This document shows positions 49,939-58,971 of a stretch of DNA of 64,000 nt, piece by piece (the first letter of the stretch is position 1; every line of letters begins with the position of its first letter). This DNA is from Stomatobaculum longum (lineage in GTDB: Bacteria > Bacillota > Clostridia > Lachnospirales > Lachnospiraceae), in NCBI GenBank assembly GCA_000242235.1, contig JH590863.1:468393-532392 (forward strand), given 5' to 3'. Below the pieces are notes generated by a model that ran no database searches, had not been told where the DNA came from, and saw only the letters and a list, made by a program, of their open reading frames with translations. A program made the position numbers and the translations under genes.

Positions 49939-50260
49939 CAGGCTTTATAGACACTGTTCCTGTGTCCGGCTTCGATGGCGAGAATGATCAGTTCCTTGTC
50001 CTCGATTTCGGCAAGGATGCGATCATTTCCGACACGATATCTCCATTGACCGCTGCGGTTTGAAGTCAAGCCTTTTCCGTGACGCCGCGGGTCATCGGTA
50101 TCGACTAAGTTCTTTTCAATCCAGGACTTGATCAGAATGAGGACAGAGCGATCTAATTATTTGAGTGACTGAATTGCCTGTTTGGTATTTGATTTAACTT
50201 GGCAAAGTCTTGGAAGAGTTTTAACTCTTCTTCGCTGACGCGCAAACTGATTGTTGGCAT
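49939..50260 (-). pseudogene. Deletion remnant of a RelB/RelE-type toxin-antitoxin pair
   Basis: On the minus strand an ATG at 50260, after ACAGGAGGTTGCTATT, begins an antitoxin (MPTISLRVSEEELKLFQDFA) that stops after 35 codons at 50153. Directly after it, a frame without its own start reads IKSWIEKNLVDTDDPRRHGK, NRSGQWRYRVGNDRILAEIE and LIILAIEAGHRNSVYKA to 49939, which is the C-terminal two thirds of a RelE/ParE-type toxin. The antitoxin's second half and the toxin's first 25-30 residues are missing. A deletion of a few hundred bases across their junction explains this. The toxin is presumably dead. Confidence 0.8.
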
Positions 50261-50288
50261 AATAGCAACCTCCTGTAATACAATTGTG

Positions 50289-50311
50289 TTGACAAGCCGG
50301 AGCTTTGTCAA
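50289..50311. promoter_or_regulatory. Inverted repeat at the promoter of the broken RelBE pair
   Basis: TTGACAA (50289-50295) and TTGTCAA (50305-50311) form a 7-bp inverted repeat 29 bp upstream of the antitoxin start. On the minus strand TTGACA within it can serve as the -35 box, so antitoxin binding would block transcription, as is usual for such loci. The rest of 50312-50473 holds no feature I can assign. Confidence 0.45.
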
Positions 50312-50473
50312 GCAAACAAAAATAGCAAGCACTAAATGTATCTATATAACAGAAAGCAGAAGGTGGGAAATGCAATGAAACATAGAAAAACTGCCTGAAA
50401 CTTCCGCGAATCGCGCCTTGCGAAAAACACGGTTTCATCGCAAAATAATAAAAAAGAACAGCAAAGTGAGGAA

Positions 50474-51337
50474 ATGAGTTTGAGAGGAAATACCGCGAAG
50501 GGAATTTTATTCATTGTGCTCGCTGCGGCGGGCTTTTCGCTGATGGCGGTCTTTGTGCGGCTCGCGGGGCCGTTGCCGGTCATGCAGAAGGTCTTTTTCC
50601 GGAATCTGGTCGCCGCGCTGGTCGCGATTTTTATGCTGCGGCGCGCGGGGGAGCCGTTCCGGATCGGAAAGGGCAATCGCCTGGCGGTGTTCCTGCGCTC
50701 GTTTGTCGGCATGCTCGGTGTCATCGCGAACTTCTGGGCCATCGATCATCTGCCGATTGCCGATTCGACGATGCTCAATAAAATGTCGCCGTTTTTTGCG
50801 ATTCTGATGTCGCTCTTTATTTTGCGCGAGCGGCCGGTGAAGCGGGACTGGTTCTGCCTGCTAGTCGCGCTCACGGGGGCCATTCTGGTCATCAAGCCGG
50901 GAATCGGTCTCGCCTCGGTGTCGGCGCTGGTCGGTCTCTTCGGCGGTTTTTGCGCGGGCACGGCCTATACCTTTGTCCGGAAGGCGGGACAGGGCGGGGT
51001 CAAGGGACCGGTAATCATCCTCTCGTTTTCGGTGTTTTCTTGCATCACGGTGTTGCCGCTGATGCTTGCGGGATATGAGCCCATGGGTGTGCGGCAGCTT
51101 GCGTTTTTACTTCTGTCCGGCTGCGCGGCTGCGCTCGGGCAGCTCGGCATCACGATGGCCTACACCTATGCACCGGCCAAGGAAATTTCGGTCTACGACT
51201 ACATTCAGGTGGTGTTTGCGGCGCTCTTCGGGTTTCTCTTATTCGGAGAATTGCCGGATCTGCTCAGCGTATTCGGCTATGTGCTGATCGTCGGCACGGC
51301 GGTGTACCGTTTTCTCGCAAGCAAAAAGACCGCCTGA
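50474..51337 (+). CDS. EamA/DMT-family transporter
   Basis: A 287-residue protein starting MSLRGNTAKGILFIVLAAAG after AAAGTGAGGAA. Ten hydrophobic segments in two repeated halves (FSLMAVFVRLAGPLPVMQKV, MLNKMSPFFAILMSLFILRE; AAALGQLGITMAYTYAPAKE, VVFAALFGFLLFGELPDLLS) are typical of EamA permeases. It probably exports or imports small metabolites; the substrate is unknown. It converges on the aminotransferase gene one base away. Confidence 0.9.
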   Translation: MSLRGNTAKGILFIVLAAAGFSLMAVFVRLAGPLPVMQKVFFRNLVAALVAIFMLRRAGEPFRIGKGNRLAVFLRSFVGMLGVIANFWAIDHLPIADSTMLNKMSPFFAILMSLFILRERPVKRDWFCLLVALTGAILVIKPGIGLASVSALVGLFGGFCAGTAYTFVRKAGQGGVKGPVIILSFSVFSCITVLPLMLAGYEPMGVRQLAFLLLSGCAAALGQLGITMAYTYAPAKEISVYDYIQVVFAALFGFLLFGELPDLLSVFGYVLIVGTAVYRFLASKKTA

Positions 51338-51338
51338 A

Positions 51339-52190
51339 TCAGGCGGTCACGGTCATGTATTCGTCGAGCAGGTAGCGGCGCAGGCGCTCAAAGAGTTCTG
51401 GAGCCTTGCCGCCGACCACTTTGCCGTCGATCCGGTCGGCGCGAATGCAGAGGTTTGAGGAACTTGTGACAATGACTTCATCTGCTGCGAAGAGCTCTGA
51501 GAGCGTAAAGGCGGTCTCATCGGTCGGAATCGAGAGAGCTTCGCAGGCGCGGAGCAGATGGGCGCGGGCAATGCCGCCGAGAATCAGGTTGTCGGCCGGG
51601 TGGGTCTTCAGAACGCCGTCCTTTAAAATGTGGACATTCGAGTGCGCGCACTCGGTCACGAGTTCGCCGGGGCGGTACAGGACCGCTTCGGCGGCGCCCG
51701 CATCGCGCGCTTTCTCGGAGGCCATGACAGACGGAATCAGGTTTAAAGTCTTGATGTTGCAGTGCAAAAAGCGGGTGTCCTCGCAGGTGATCAGGGACAC
51801 GGGCTCTGCGCCGTCGGAAATTTTGTTCGGCGTCAGGGTGATCCAGAGTTTTCCGGGCACGCCGTGCTCGTAACAGTGGGAGCGCTTCTGGACGGCGGGA
51901 TTGCCGCGCGTCACCTGGTAGTAGACAAAGAGTTCATCGTCATCCATTTCCCGGAGAAGGCGCTGTAAGAGCGCTTTCAGTTCGTCTTTCGTGAGCGGCA
52001 TCGTGATGTCGAGCAGTGCCGCGCTCCGGAAAAAGCGATCCACATGTTCATCGAGTGCAAAGATAACGCCGTGCCGCGCAGGACCTGCGTCATAGACGCC
52101 GTCGCCGAACCAGGAGGCGCGGTCGCACATGGGAATTTGCATCTCGCTGAGGGGACCGAAGTTGCCGTCGTAATAGCCTAGTTCTTTCAT
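51339..52190 (-). CDS. Class IV aminotransferase (D-amino-acid transaminase-like)
   Basis: A 283-residue protein starting MKELGYYDGNFGPLSEMQIP after GTAGGAGGAAACAAG. DRASWFGDGVYD, YYQVTRGN, the PLP lysine in HCNIKTLNLIPSVMA, and the late ELVTECAHSNVHIL with VTSSSNLCIRADRI follow the class IV fold, closest to D-amino-acid transaminases. It would supply D-Ala or D-Glu for peptidoglycan, or act on branched-chain amino acids; sequence alone does not decide. Convergent with the EamA gene. Confidence 0.85.
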   Translation of the reverse strand: MKELGYYDGNFGPLSEMQIPMCDRASWFGDGVYDAGPARHGVIFALDEHVDRFFRSAALLDITMPLTKDELKALLQRLLREMDDDELFVYYQVTRGNPAVQKRSHCYEHGVPGKLWITLTPNKISDGAEPVSLITCEDTRFLHCNIKTLNLIPSVMASEKARDAGAAEAVLYRPGELVTECAHSNVHILKDGVLKTHPADNLILGGIARAHLLRACEALSIPTDETAFTLSELFAADEVIVTSSSNLCIRADRIDGKVVGGKAPELFERLRRYLLDEYMTVTA

Positions 52191-52359
52191 CTTGTTTCCT
52201 CCTACGAAAAGCGGGCTGCCGCTATATTTTGACACTTCTATTTTAGCACAGACTTGCTTACAATGCGGGGCGGAAGTGCATAAAAACGCGACAAGAAGGG
52301 GCTTGCGTGTTACACTGAGAGAACAGTTTCTTCAAACGACGGAAAGGATACAGGGAGAG

Positions 52360-53922
52360 ATGAGACGGGCAGTGCGGGTGGAGCGAAAAACAGAGGTGCG
52401 AAACGGCATCAAGCGCGGCTTGTTTGCGGTCTTCGCAATTCTGCTTGAGTTAATCTGGCTCTATGTGATGATTCGGGATCTGACGGGCGATTACCCCTGG
52501 ATTCCGGTTCTGATTCACACTCTTGCGCTCATCCTGGTGCTCGGAATTTACGGGCGGCACATCAACGCCGCGATGAAGATGCCCTGGATTCTGCTGATTG
52601 CCGCGGCGCCGTTTTTCGGTGTCCCGCTGTATCTCTTGATCGGTTTTAACGGCGCAACACACCGCATGCGGCTGCGCTATGAGAAAATCGAAGATCGGCT
52701 GTTTCCGCTCATGCCGCAGCAGGGCGGTATTTTAGAGGAACTCGAAACGGTGGACTACGGCATCGCAAACCAGTTCCGCTACCTCTCGGACCGGCTCGGC
52801 TATCCGGTGTACCGCGACACCGACATCTGTTTTTATCCGACTGCGGAGGAAGCCTTTGCGGCGCAACTGGAGGCGCTCAAAAAGGCAGAGCGTTTCATCT
52901 TCATGGAGTACCACGCGATTGAGGAGAAGAGCGCGTTTGAGCGCCTCTTCGAGGTCCTCTCGGCGCGTGCGGCCGTGGGTGTGGAAGTCCGGCTCTTCTA
53001 CGACGACATCGGCAGCATCTGGTTCATCGACCACGATTTTATCCGGCGCATGGAGGCGGCCGGCATCCGCACGAGAGTCTTTAATCCGATGACGCCTTTT
53101 TTCAATGCGTTCCTGGATCACCGGGACCACCGGAAAATTACGGTGATCGACGGAAAAGTCGGCTTTACCGGCGGTTACAATCTGGCTGAGGAGTACTTTA
53201 ACATCACGCATCCCTACGGGCACTGGTTCGACACGGGCATACGCCTGACCGGTGAGGCGGTGCGCAGCCTGACCGGCATCTTCCTCGAGAACTGGAATTC
53301 CATCCGGAAGGGCGGGGGCGGTATCGAGGACTTCGGGCAATACCTCGCGTTGCCGGACTACTGCGCGGCGGAACCCGGCTACTGCCAGCCCTATGCGGAT
53401 TCACCGCTGGACCATGAACAGACGGGTGAAAATGTATACATGAATCTCGTAAACCACGCGAAGCGCTATGTTTACTTCATGACGCCGTATCTGATTATCA
53501 CGGACGAAATGAGTCAGGCGTTCTGTCTCGCGGCAAAGCGGGGCGTGGATGTGCGTATTGTGACGCCGGGAATCCCGGACAAGAAGATGGTCTATCAGGC
53601 GACGCGTTCCTACTACAATGTGCTTGCGCGCGCGGGTGTCCGAATCTATGAATACACGCCGGGCTTCATGCACGCGAAGCAATGTGTCGCGGACGATGAA
53701 ATTGCGACCTGCGGGACCATCAACTTAGATTTCCGTTCGCTCTACCACCACTTTGAGAACGGCGTCCTGTTTTACCGCTATCGCGCGGTGCTCGACATTA
53801 AGCAGTGTTTTTGGAATACCTTCCCGCAGTGCCGTGAGGTCACGGAGCGGTATCTCCACGGCAGAACATTGTTTCAGCGGGCTGAGCACTGTCTGCTCCG
53901 CCTGATTTCGCCGCTACTTTGA
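52360..53922 (+). CDS. cls: Cardiolipin synthase (phospholipase D family)
   Basis: A 520-residue protein starting MRRAVRVERKTEVRNGIKRG after ACAGGGAGAG; an upstream in-frame start would lack a ribosome-binding site. Two N-terminal membrane spans (about 20-75) precede two PLD motifs: HRDHRKITVIDGKVGFTGGY and HAKQCVADDEIATCGTINLD. Together they transfer a phosphatidyl group to make cardiolipin in the membrane. It begins a run of closely spaced genes reaching rlmI. Confidence 0.9.
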   Translation: MRRAVRVERKTEVRNGIKRGLFAVFAILLELIWLYVMIRDLTGDYPWIPVLIHTLALILVLGIYGRHINAAMKMPWILLIAAAPFFGVPLYLLIGFNGATHRMRLRYEKIEDRLFPLMPQQGGILEELETVDYGIANQFRYLSDRLGYPVYRDTDICFYPTAEEAFAAQLEALKKAERFIFMEYHAIEEKSAFERLFEVLSARAAVGVEVRLFYDDIGSIWFIDHDFIRRMEAAGIRTRVFNPMTPFFNAFLDHRDHRKITVIDGKVGFTGGYNLAEEYFNITHPYGHWFDTGIRLTGEAVRSLTGIFLENWNSIRKGGGGIEDFGQYLALPDYCAAEPGYCQPYADSPLDHEQTGENVYMNLVNHAKRYVYFMTPYLIITDEMSQAFCLAAKRGVDVRIVTPGIPDKKMVYQATRSYYNVLARAGVRIYEYTPGFMHAKQCVADDEIATCGTINLDFRSLYHHFENGVLFYRYRAVLDIKQCFWNTFPQCREVTERYLHGRTLFQRAEHCLLRLISPLL

Positions 53923-53932
53923 GGAGGCAATC

Positions 53933-54853
53933 ATGACAGATCAAGTCGGACAGGTTTCGAATGCGGTCTCGGAGGCGGTCACGGAGAAGGTGACCGAGCA
54001 TGTGACCTTTGTGCAGTGGTTCTGGCACAATGTGCTCTGGAAACCCGGAACGGGGGCAATGCTCTGGGGGATGCTGCTCCGAACGGTCTTTGCCGCGCTG
54101 CTCTGGTGGATCGGCACGCACCTCATCCGGAAGATTCTGGGGCTCTCGCTCAAACCGAAGATGCAGCTGCCGATGGATAGAACCATGCGGCGTTTCCTTC
54201 TGAATGCGACCCGGACGGCGCTCTACGCACTGCTGGTGCTCGCGGTCATTGCGGTGCTCGGCATCCCGATGGCTTCGGTCACGGCGGTCGTCGCTTCGAC
54301 CGGTGTGACCTTAGGGCTTGCCATGCAGGGCGCACTCTCAAACCTCGCGGGCGGCATTATGCTGACGCTCACGCGTCCGTTTGCAATCGGCGACTATATC
54401 GAGGCAGCGCAGGTCGGCGGCACGGTCGATGAAATCGGACTCTTTTACACGGTGCTGGTCGGCATCGACAACAAGAAAATCACGGTGCCGAACGGCAGCC
54501 TGATGAATGCGAACATCACCAACTACAGCTCTATGGCAAAGCGCCGTCTGGATCTCACCTTCCTGGTTGGGCGGAACGAGGACCCCGAGCGCGTCAAAGA
54601 GATTTTGCGGGCGGCGATTGCGGCGGAGAGCGCGGTCTTACAGCCGCCGGACGCCGTCGCGGCGCCCTTTGTCGCACTCACGGAGCTGCAGGAAAAAGGC
54701 CTGCTCTTTACGCTGCGGGTCTGGTGTAAGAACCCGGATTACTGGAACTTAAACTTTGCGCTCACGGAGCGCATTGCGAAAGCGTTTCAAGAGGAACACA
54801 TTTCCCCGCCCGCGCAGCCTTACCGCGCCGTGGCCGAGAATGAGGAGAGGTAA
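53933..54853 (+). CDS. MscS-family mechanosensitive channel
   Basis: A 306-residue protein starting MTDQVGQVSNAVSEAVTEKV after TTTGAGGAGGCAATC. Membrane spans near residues 40-65 and 85-140 end in the pore helix TGVTLGLAMQGALSNLAGGI; the beta domain RPFAIGDYIEAAQVGGTVDE and VPNGSLMNANITNYS follow. It relieves osmotic pressure on down-shock. It starts 10 bp after the cls gene. Confidence 0.92.
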   Translation: MTDQVGQVSNAVSEAVTEKVTEHVTFVQWFWHNVLWKPGTGAMLWGMLLRTVFAALLWWIGTHLIRKILGLSLKPKMQLPMDRTMRRFLLNATRTALYALLVLAVIAVLGIPMASVTAVVASTGVTLGLAMQGALSNLAGGIMLTLTRPFAIGDYIEAAQVGGTVDEIGLFYTVLVGIDNKKITVPNGSLMNANITNYSSMAKRRLDLTFLVGRNEDPERVKEILRAAIAAESAVLQPPDAVAAPFVALTELQEKGLLFTLRVWCKNPDYWNLNFALTERIAKAFQEEHISPPAQPYRAVAENEER

Positions 54854-54856
54854 ATC

Positions 54857-55729
54857 ATGAAGACAGCGATTGTGACAGATTCCAACAGCGGTATTTCTCG
54901 GGCAGAGGCCGAACAGCTTGGCATTTTTGTACTGCCCATGCCCTTTATTGCGGGCGAGGAAGTGTATCACGAGGGGAAGAACCTCACGCCGGATCGCTTC
55001 TACGAACTTTTGCAAAGCGATACGGTGCTTCGCACTTCGCAGCCTTCACCGGGCGAGATGGCGGCGCTCTGGGATCGTTTGCTCGAGGACTACGAGGAAC
55101 TGCTCTTTATTCCGATGTCCTCGGGGCTCAGCGCCTCCTATGCTTCCGCGTGCCTGCTCGCCGAGGACTACGACGGCCGGGTTGTGGTCGCGGATGCGCA
55201 CCGCATTTCGATTACGATGCGTCATATCATCCGGGACGCACTCGCGATGCGCGAAGCAGGGATCTCGGCACAGGAGATGAAGGAAGAGATTGAGAAACTT
55301 GCCTTTCTCTCGATTGTCTATGTCGGCGTGGAGGATCTGAAATATCTGAAGCGCGGCGGCCGGATTTCGGGGGCGGCTGCCACGGTCGGCAGTATTCTGA
55401 ACATTAAGCCGCTCCTGGTCATCAAGGGCGAGAAGGTCGAGCCGTTTGCAACGGTCCGCGGCACAAAGCACTGCAAGAAGCGGGAAGTCGAGGAGATTGT
55501 CAAGGCAGCCGCGGAATTCCGCGCGGAGGGCAGAAAGATATGGGTCGGCCAGACCGGAAGTTTCTTGGAGGCGGCCGATGTCGCCGACTGGCAGGCGCTC
55601 GGACAGGCGGCATTTCCGGAGGAGACCGTGACCTACGACCCGCTGTCCTACAGCGTCGCCTGCCACACAGGGCCGAACGCCTTCGGCATGGGGGTCTCGG
55701 TACGCTGGGAACCCGGCATGCGAAACTGA
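54857..55729 (+). CDS. DegV-family fatty-acid-binding protein
   Basis: A 290-residue protein starting MKTAIVTDSNSGISRAEAEQ after TGAGGAGAGGTAAATC. TDSNSGI, LRTSQPSPGEM, MSSGLSASYASA and LKYLKRGGRISGAAATVGSI are the DegV ligand-binding segments. These proteins hold fatty acids and act with fatty-acid kinase in phospholipid synthesis, fitting its place after cls. Only 3 bp separate it from the channel gene. Confidence 0.92.
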   Translation: MKTAIVTDSNSGISRAEAEQLGIFVLPMPFIAGEEVYHEGKNLTPDRFYELLQSDTVLRTSQPSPGEMAALWDRLLEDYEELLFIPMSSGLSASYASACLLAEDYDGRVVVADAHRISITMRHIIRDALAMREAGISAQEMKEEIEKLAFLSIVYVGVEDLKYLKRGGRISGAAATVGSILNIKPLLVIKGEKVEPFATVRGTKHCKKREVEEIVKAAAEFRAEGRKIWVGQTGSFLEAADVADWQALGQAAFPEETVTYDPLSYSVACHTGPNAFGMGVSVRWEPGMRN

Positions 55730-55742
55730 GGAGGAACGGAAC

Positions 55743-56945
55743 ATGTATCCCTGCAAGGTAACGGTGAAAAAAGGAGCGGCCCGAAGTTTTAAGAGCGGCG
55801 GCGCCTGGATTTATGACAACGAAGTGGAGCGGATCGAGGGGGACTTTACGAACGGTGATCTCGTGACGGTGCTGGATTTTGACGGTTATCCGCTCGGCAA
55901 CGGTTTTCTGAACATGCACTCCAAACTGCGCGTCCGCATGATGACGCGGCACGCGGAGCAGCAAATTGACGAGGCGTTTTTAAGACAGCGCCTTCTGGAC
56001 GCCGTGCGCCTCCGAAAGCAGGTCATTGACACCTCGGCCTGCCGCCTGGTTTTCGGAGAGGCGGATTTTCTGCCGGGGCTCACGGTCGATAAGTTCGGCG
56101 ATGTCCTGGTGCTCGAGAGTCTGGCGCTCGGCATGGACAGAATGAAGGAGACCGTGCTTCGGCTCCTGCTCGAGGTGCTCTCCGGTGAGGGGCTGCCGAT
56201 ACGCGGCGTTTATGAACGGAGTGACGCGAAAGAGCGGCTCAAGGAGGGAATGGAGCGGCATAAGGGCTTCCTCTCGGCGCCCTTTGACACGAAAGTCGAG
56301 ATTCGGGAAAACGGCGTTCGCTATCTCGTGGATGTCGCAGAGGGGCAGAAAACCGGCTTCTTTCTGGATCAGAAGCTGAATCGCCGTGCAATCCAGCGGT
56401 TTGCGCCGGGCGCCAGGGTGCTGGACTGCTTCACGCACACGGGGTCTTTTGCTTTAAACGCGGGTCTTGCGGGCGCGCGGGAAGTGCTGGGGGTCGATGC
56501 CTCGGCGCTCGGTGTCGCACAGGCCACCGAGAATGCCGCGTTAAACGGACTCTCGGCGCGCGTGCGCTTTGAGACCGCGGATGTGTTTGAGCTGCTGCCG
56601 AAACTGGAGGCTGCGAAAGAGCGCTTCGAACTTGTGATTCTGGATCCGCCGGCCTTTACCAAGTCGCGGGAGACGATTAAGCGCGCGGTCAAGGGCTATC
56701 GGGACATTAATCTTCGCGGGATGAAGCTTGTGCGGGACGGCGGCTTTTTGGCGACTTGTTCCTGCTCGCACTTCATGGATCAGGAGCTGTTTGCGAGAAC
56801 CCTGCAGGAAGCGGCGCGCGGCGCGAGAAAGCGCCTCCGCCAGGTGTACTTTTCCACGCAGGCGCCGGATCATCCGATTCTCTGGGCGGCCGGAGAGACC
56901 TATTACCTCAAATTTTTCATTTTTCAGGTGCTCGACGAAAAATAA
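55743..56945 (+). CDS. rlmI: RlmI-like 23S rRNA cytosine methyltransferase
   Basis: A 400-residue protein starting MYPCKVTVKKGAARSFKSGG after AACTGAGGAGGAACGGAAC. A PUA domain (about 1-80: WIYDNEVERIEGDFTNGDLV) precedes the central domain and a Rossmann methyltransferase: GQKTGFFLDQKLNRR, VLDCFTHTGSFALNA, VDASALGVAQATENA, VILDPPAFTKS and the catalytic Cys region TCSCSHFM. It would make m5C in 23S rRNA. The exact base is inferred from the family. Confidence 0.88.
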   Translation: MYPCKVTVKKGAARSFKSGGAWIYDNEVERIEGDFTNGDLVTVLDFDGYPLGNGFLNMHSKLRVRMMTRHAEQQIDEAFLRQRLLDAVRLRKQVIDTSACRLVFGEADFLPGLTVDKFGDVLVLESLALGMDRMKETVLRLLLEVLSGEGLPIRGVYERSDAKERLKEGMERHKGFLSAPFDTKVEIRENGVRYLVDVAEGQKTGFFLDQKLNRRAIQRFAPGARVLDCFTHTGSFALNAGLAGAREVLGVDASALGVAQATENAALNGLSARVRFETADVFELLPKLEAAKERFELVILDPPAFTKSRETIKRAVKGYRDINLRGMKLVRDGGFLATCSCSHFMDQELFARTLQEAARGARKRLRQVYFSTQAPDHPILWAAGETYYLKFFIFQVLDEK

Positions 56946-56958
56946 AGGCGCGCACGGA

Positions 56959-56987
56959 TTGACAGCCGGGTAAGGCTTTGCTACTAT
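56959..56987 (+). promoter_or_regulatory. Promoter of rpmG leader
   Basis: TTGACA (56959-56964) and TACTAT (56982-56987) with a 17-bp spacer, predicting a transcript start near 56994 and a 110-nt leader before rpmG. Confidence 0.7.
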
Positions 56988-56993
56988 GAATAT

Positions 56994-57103
56994 GCAAACA
57001 GGATGCAAATACGAGTGCCTCAAAGTCGCAAGAGCCTCCCTGTTCCACATCCTGTGTCCGCTCCGGCGCACTGCCGGAGCGTTTTGCTGAGAGGAGAAAA
57101 GCC
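56994..57103 (+). promoter_or_regulatory. Structured leader with terminator-like hairpin before rpmG
   Basis: ACAGGATG (56998-57005) can pair with CATCCTGT (57049-57056), enclosing GAGTGCCTC and further stems. Then GCTCCGGC and GCCGGAGC form an 8-bp stem ending at about 57080 and followed by GTTTTG, just before the AGAGGAGAAAAGCC ribosome-binding site. The order resembles an attenuator for a ribosomal protein gene, sensing either the protein itself or zinc. This is an inference from pairing only. Confidence 0.45.
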
Positions 57104-57265
57104 ATGGCAAATTCAGGAAGAACGCGCGTCACCCTTGCCTGCACGGAGTGCGGGGACCGGAACTATACCACCACGAAGAACAAGAAACTCCACCCGGAGC
57201 GCATGGAGGCAATGAAGTATTGCCCGAGACTTCGGCGCTATACGCTGCACCGGGAAGTGCGCTGA
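57104..57265 (+). CDS. rpmG: Ribosomal protein bL33
   Basis: A 53-residue protein starting [20 protein letters not shown]. The bL33 signature [19 protein letters not shown] and [16 protein letters not shown] is clear. The first zinc pair is CTEC (Cys 13, Cys 16), but the second is CPRL, so only Cys 40 remains and Leu 43 replaces the fourth Cys. It may bind zinc poorly or not at all. It stands alone here with its own promoter, leader and terminator, away from the usual secE-nusG neighbourhood. Confidence 0.9.
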   Translation: MANSGRTRVTLACTECGDRNYTTTKNKKLHPERMEAMKYCPRLRRYTLHREVR

Positions 57266-57274
57266 GGGCGAAAC

Positions 57275-57318
57275 AAACCCCTTGCACGGCAAAAAAGCCG
57301 CGCAGGGGGTTTCGTTTT
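57275..57318 (+). terminator. Terminator of rpmG
   Basis: AAACCCCTTGCACGGC and GCCGCGCAGGGGGTTT pair with a mismatch around AAAAAA, followed by CGTTTT. Confidence 0.8.
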
Positions 57319-57387
57319 ATGCTATGATTTAGGCATATTTTTAAAGAAAAACAAATAGTTACCGCGAGGAGAGGAAGGTGAGGTTTT

Positions 57388-58065
57388 GTGGCAGCTATTG
57401 AGAATGACTGGCTCCCGGCGCTTCGGGCGGAGTTTAAAAAGCCGTACTATGCGAAGCTGTATCACTTTATAGAAGATGAATACCGGACAGAGACGGTATA
57501 CCCGGCGGCGGATCGGATTTTCGAGGCGCTGACGCTGACGCCGCTTGAAAAGGTCCGCGTCGTGATTTTGGGGCAGGATCCCTACCACGAGCCGAACCAG
57601 GCGCACGGGCTCGCCTTTTCGGTGTTGCCGACGCAACCGGTGATTCCGCCTTCGCTGAAGAACATTTACCGCGAACTCCACGACGAGCTGGGCTGCTATA
57701 TTCCGAACAACGGGTATCTCAAAAAATGGGCGGAACAGGGCGTGCTGCTCCTAAACACGGTGCTCACGGTGCGCGCCCACGCGGCTTTTTCCCACCGGAA
57801 TCAGGGCTGGGAGCAGTTTACCGATGCGATTCTCGCCGCGGCAAATCAGTCGGAGCATCGTCTGGTCTTTCTGCTCTGGGGGCGCCCCGCGCAGGAGAAG
57901 CTCCCGATGCTTGATACATCAAGACATCTCGTATTGACCTCGCCCCACCCCTCGCCGCTCTCGGCGAGTCGCGGCTTCTTTGGCTGCGGGCATTTCCGGA
58001 AGACCAACGAATTCCTGCAGTCGGTCGGCGAAGCGCCGATTGACTGGCAGATTGAAAATATATGA
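57388..58065 (+). CDS. ung: Uracil-DNA glycosylase
   Basis: A 225-residue protein from a GTG at 57388 after GAGGAAGGTGAGGTTTT. The catalytic motif GQDPYH (residues 62-67, Asp 64) and the DNA-binding loop HPSPLS (near 190) are intact, with GVLLLNTVLTV and LLWGRPAQEK between. It removes uracil from DNA to start base-excision repair. Normal length for family 1. Confidence 0.97.
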   Translation: MAAIENDWLPALRAEFKKPYYAKLYHFIEDEYRTETVYPAADRIFEALTLTPLEKVRVVILGQDPYHEPNQAHGLAFSVLPTQPVIPPSLKNIYRELHDELGCYIPNNGYLKKWAEQGVLLLNTVLTVRAHAAFSHRNQGWEQFTDAILAAANQSEHRLVFLLWGRPAQEKLPMLDTSRHLVLTSPHPSPLSASRGFFGCGHFRKTNEFLQSVGEAPIDWQIENI

Positions 58066-58110
58066 CGCCCGTAAGGCGGATTAACGAAAAAAGGAGAACA
58101 GAGAAGACGC

Positions 58111-58971
58111 ATGCGCATCATAGAAATCCTGAAAGTCATAGTGCTCGGCATGGTGGAGGGTTTCACGGAGTGGCTCCCCATCAGTTCGACCGGCCACCTC
58201 ATTTTGATCAACAAATTGATTCAGCTGGATGTATCGCCGGAATTTATGGAGATGTTTCGCGTTGTGATTCAGCTCGGCGCGATACTAGCCGTGGTCATGC
58301 TCTACTTTGACCGCCTGAATCCTTTGAGTCGCTCGAAACGCGGCGACCAGAGAAGGGTTGCCCTGATCCTCTGGAGTAAGATTATTGTGGCCTGCGTACC
58401 TGCGGCCATCCTTGGCAAGCTGCTCGACGACTGGATGGACGCGCACCTCTACAACGGTCTTGTGGTCTCGATTATGCTGGTCATTTACGGCATCCTCTTC
58501 ATTCTGATTGAGAATCGAAATCAGACGAGCAAGCCGCAGATTACCAAGATGTGGCAGCTAAACTACCAGACCGCGCTCTACATCGGCATGTTTCAGGTGC
58601 TCGCGCTGATTCCGGGAACCTCGCGTTCGGGCGTCACAATACTCGGCGCCGTGATACTCGGCTGTTCCCGCGCGGTGGGCGCGGAGTTTTCCTTTTTTGT
58701 GGGGATACCGGTCATGTTCGGAGCAAGCCTCTTGAAGTTTGCGAAGTTTGTGAAGTTCGGTTTTCGTTTCAGCAATGCGGAGATTCTTTATCTCGTGCTC
58801 GGGATGCTTGTCGCTTTCCTGGTCTCGGTCTACTCAATCCGTTTTCTGATGAGCTGGGTCAAGAAGAATGACTTCAAGGTCTTCGGTTATTACCGGATTG
58901 TGCTCGGCGTCATTGTCCTGATCTGGTACATCATGTCCACGCTGATGGGACGGAGCATGGGGGCGGCGTGA
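58111..58971 (+). CDS. uppP: Undecaprenyl-diphosphate phosphatase
   Basis: A 286-residue membrane protein starting MRIIEILKVIVLGMVEGFTE after AAAAAAGGAGAACAGAGAAGACGC. EGFTEWLPISSTGHLIL (catalytic Glu and His) and PGTSRSGVTILGAVILG (Arg/Ser) are the UppP/BacA motifs. It recycles the C55 lipid carrier for peptidoglycan synthesis and gives some bacitracin tolerance. It overlaps the next gene. Confidence 0.96.
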   Translation: MRIIEILKVIVLGMVEGFTEWLPISSTGHLILINKLIQLDVSPEFMEMFRVVIQLGAILAVVMLYFDRLNPLSRSKRGDQRRVALILWSKIIVACVPAAILGKLLDDWMDAHLYNGLVVSIMLVIYGILFILIENRNQTSKPQITKMWQLNYQTALYIGMFQVLALIPGTSRSGVTILGAVILGCSRAVGAEFSFFVGIPVMFGASLLKFAKFVKFGFRFSNAEILYLVLGMLVAFLVSVYSIRFLMSWVKKNDFKVFGYYRIVLGVIVLIWYIMSTLMGRSMGAA

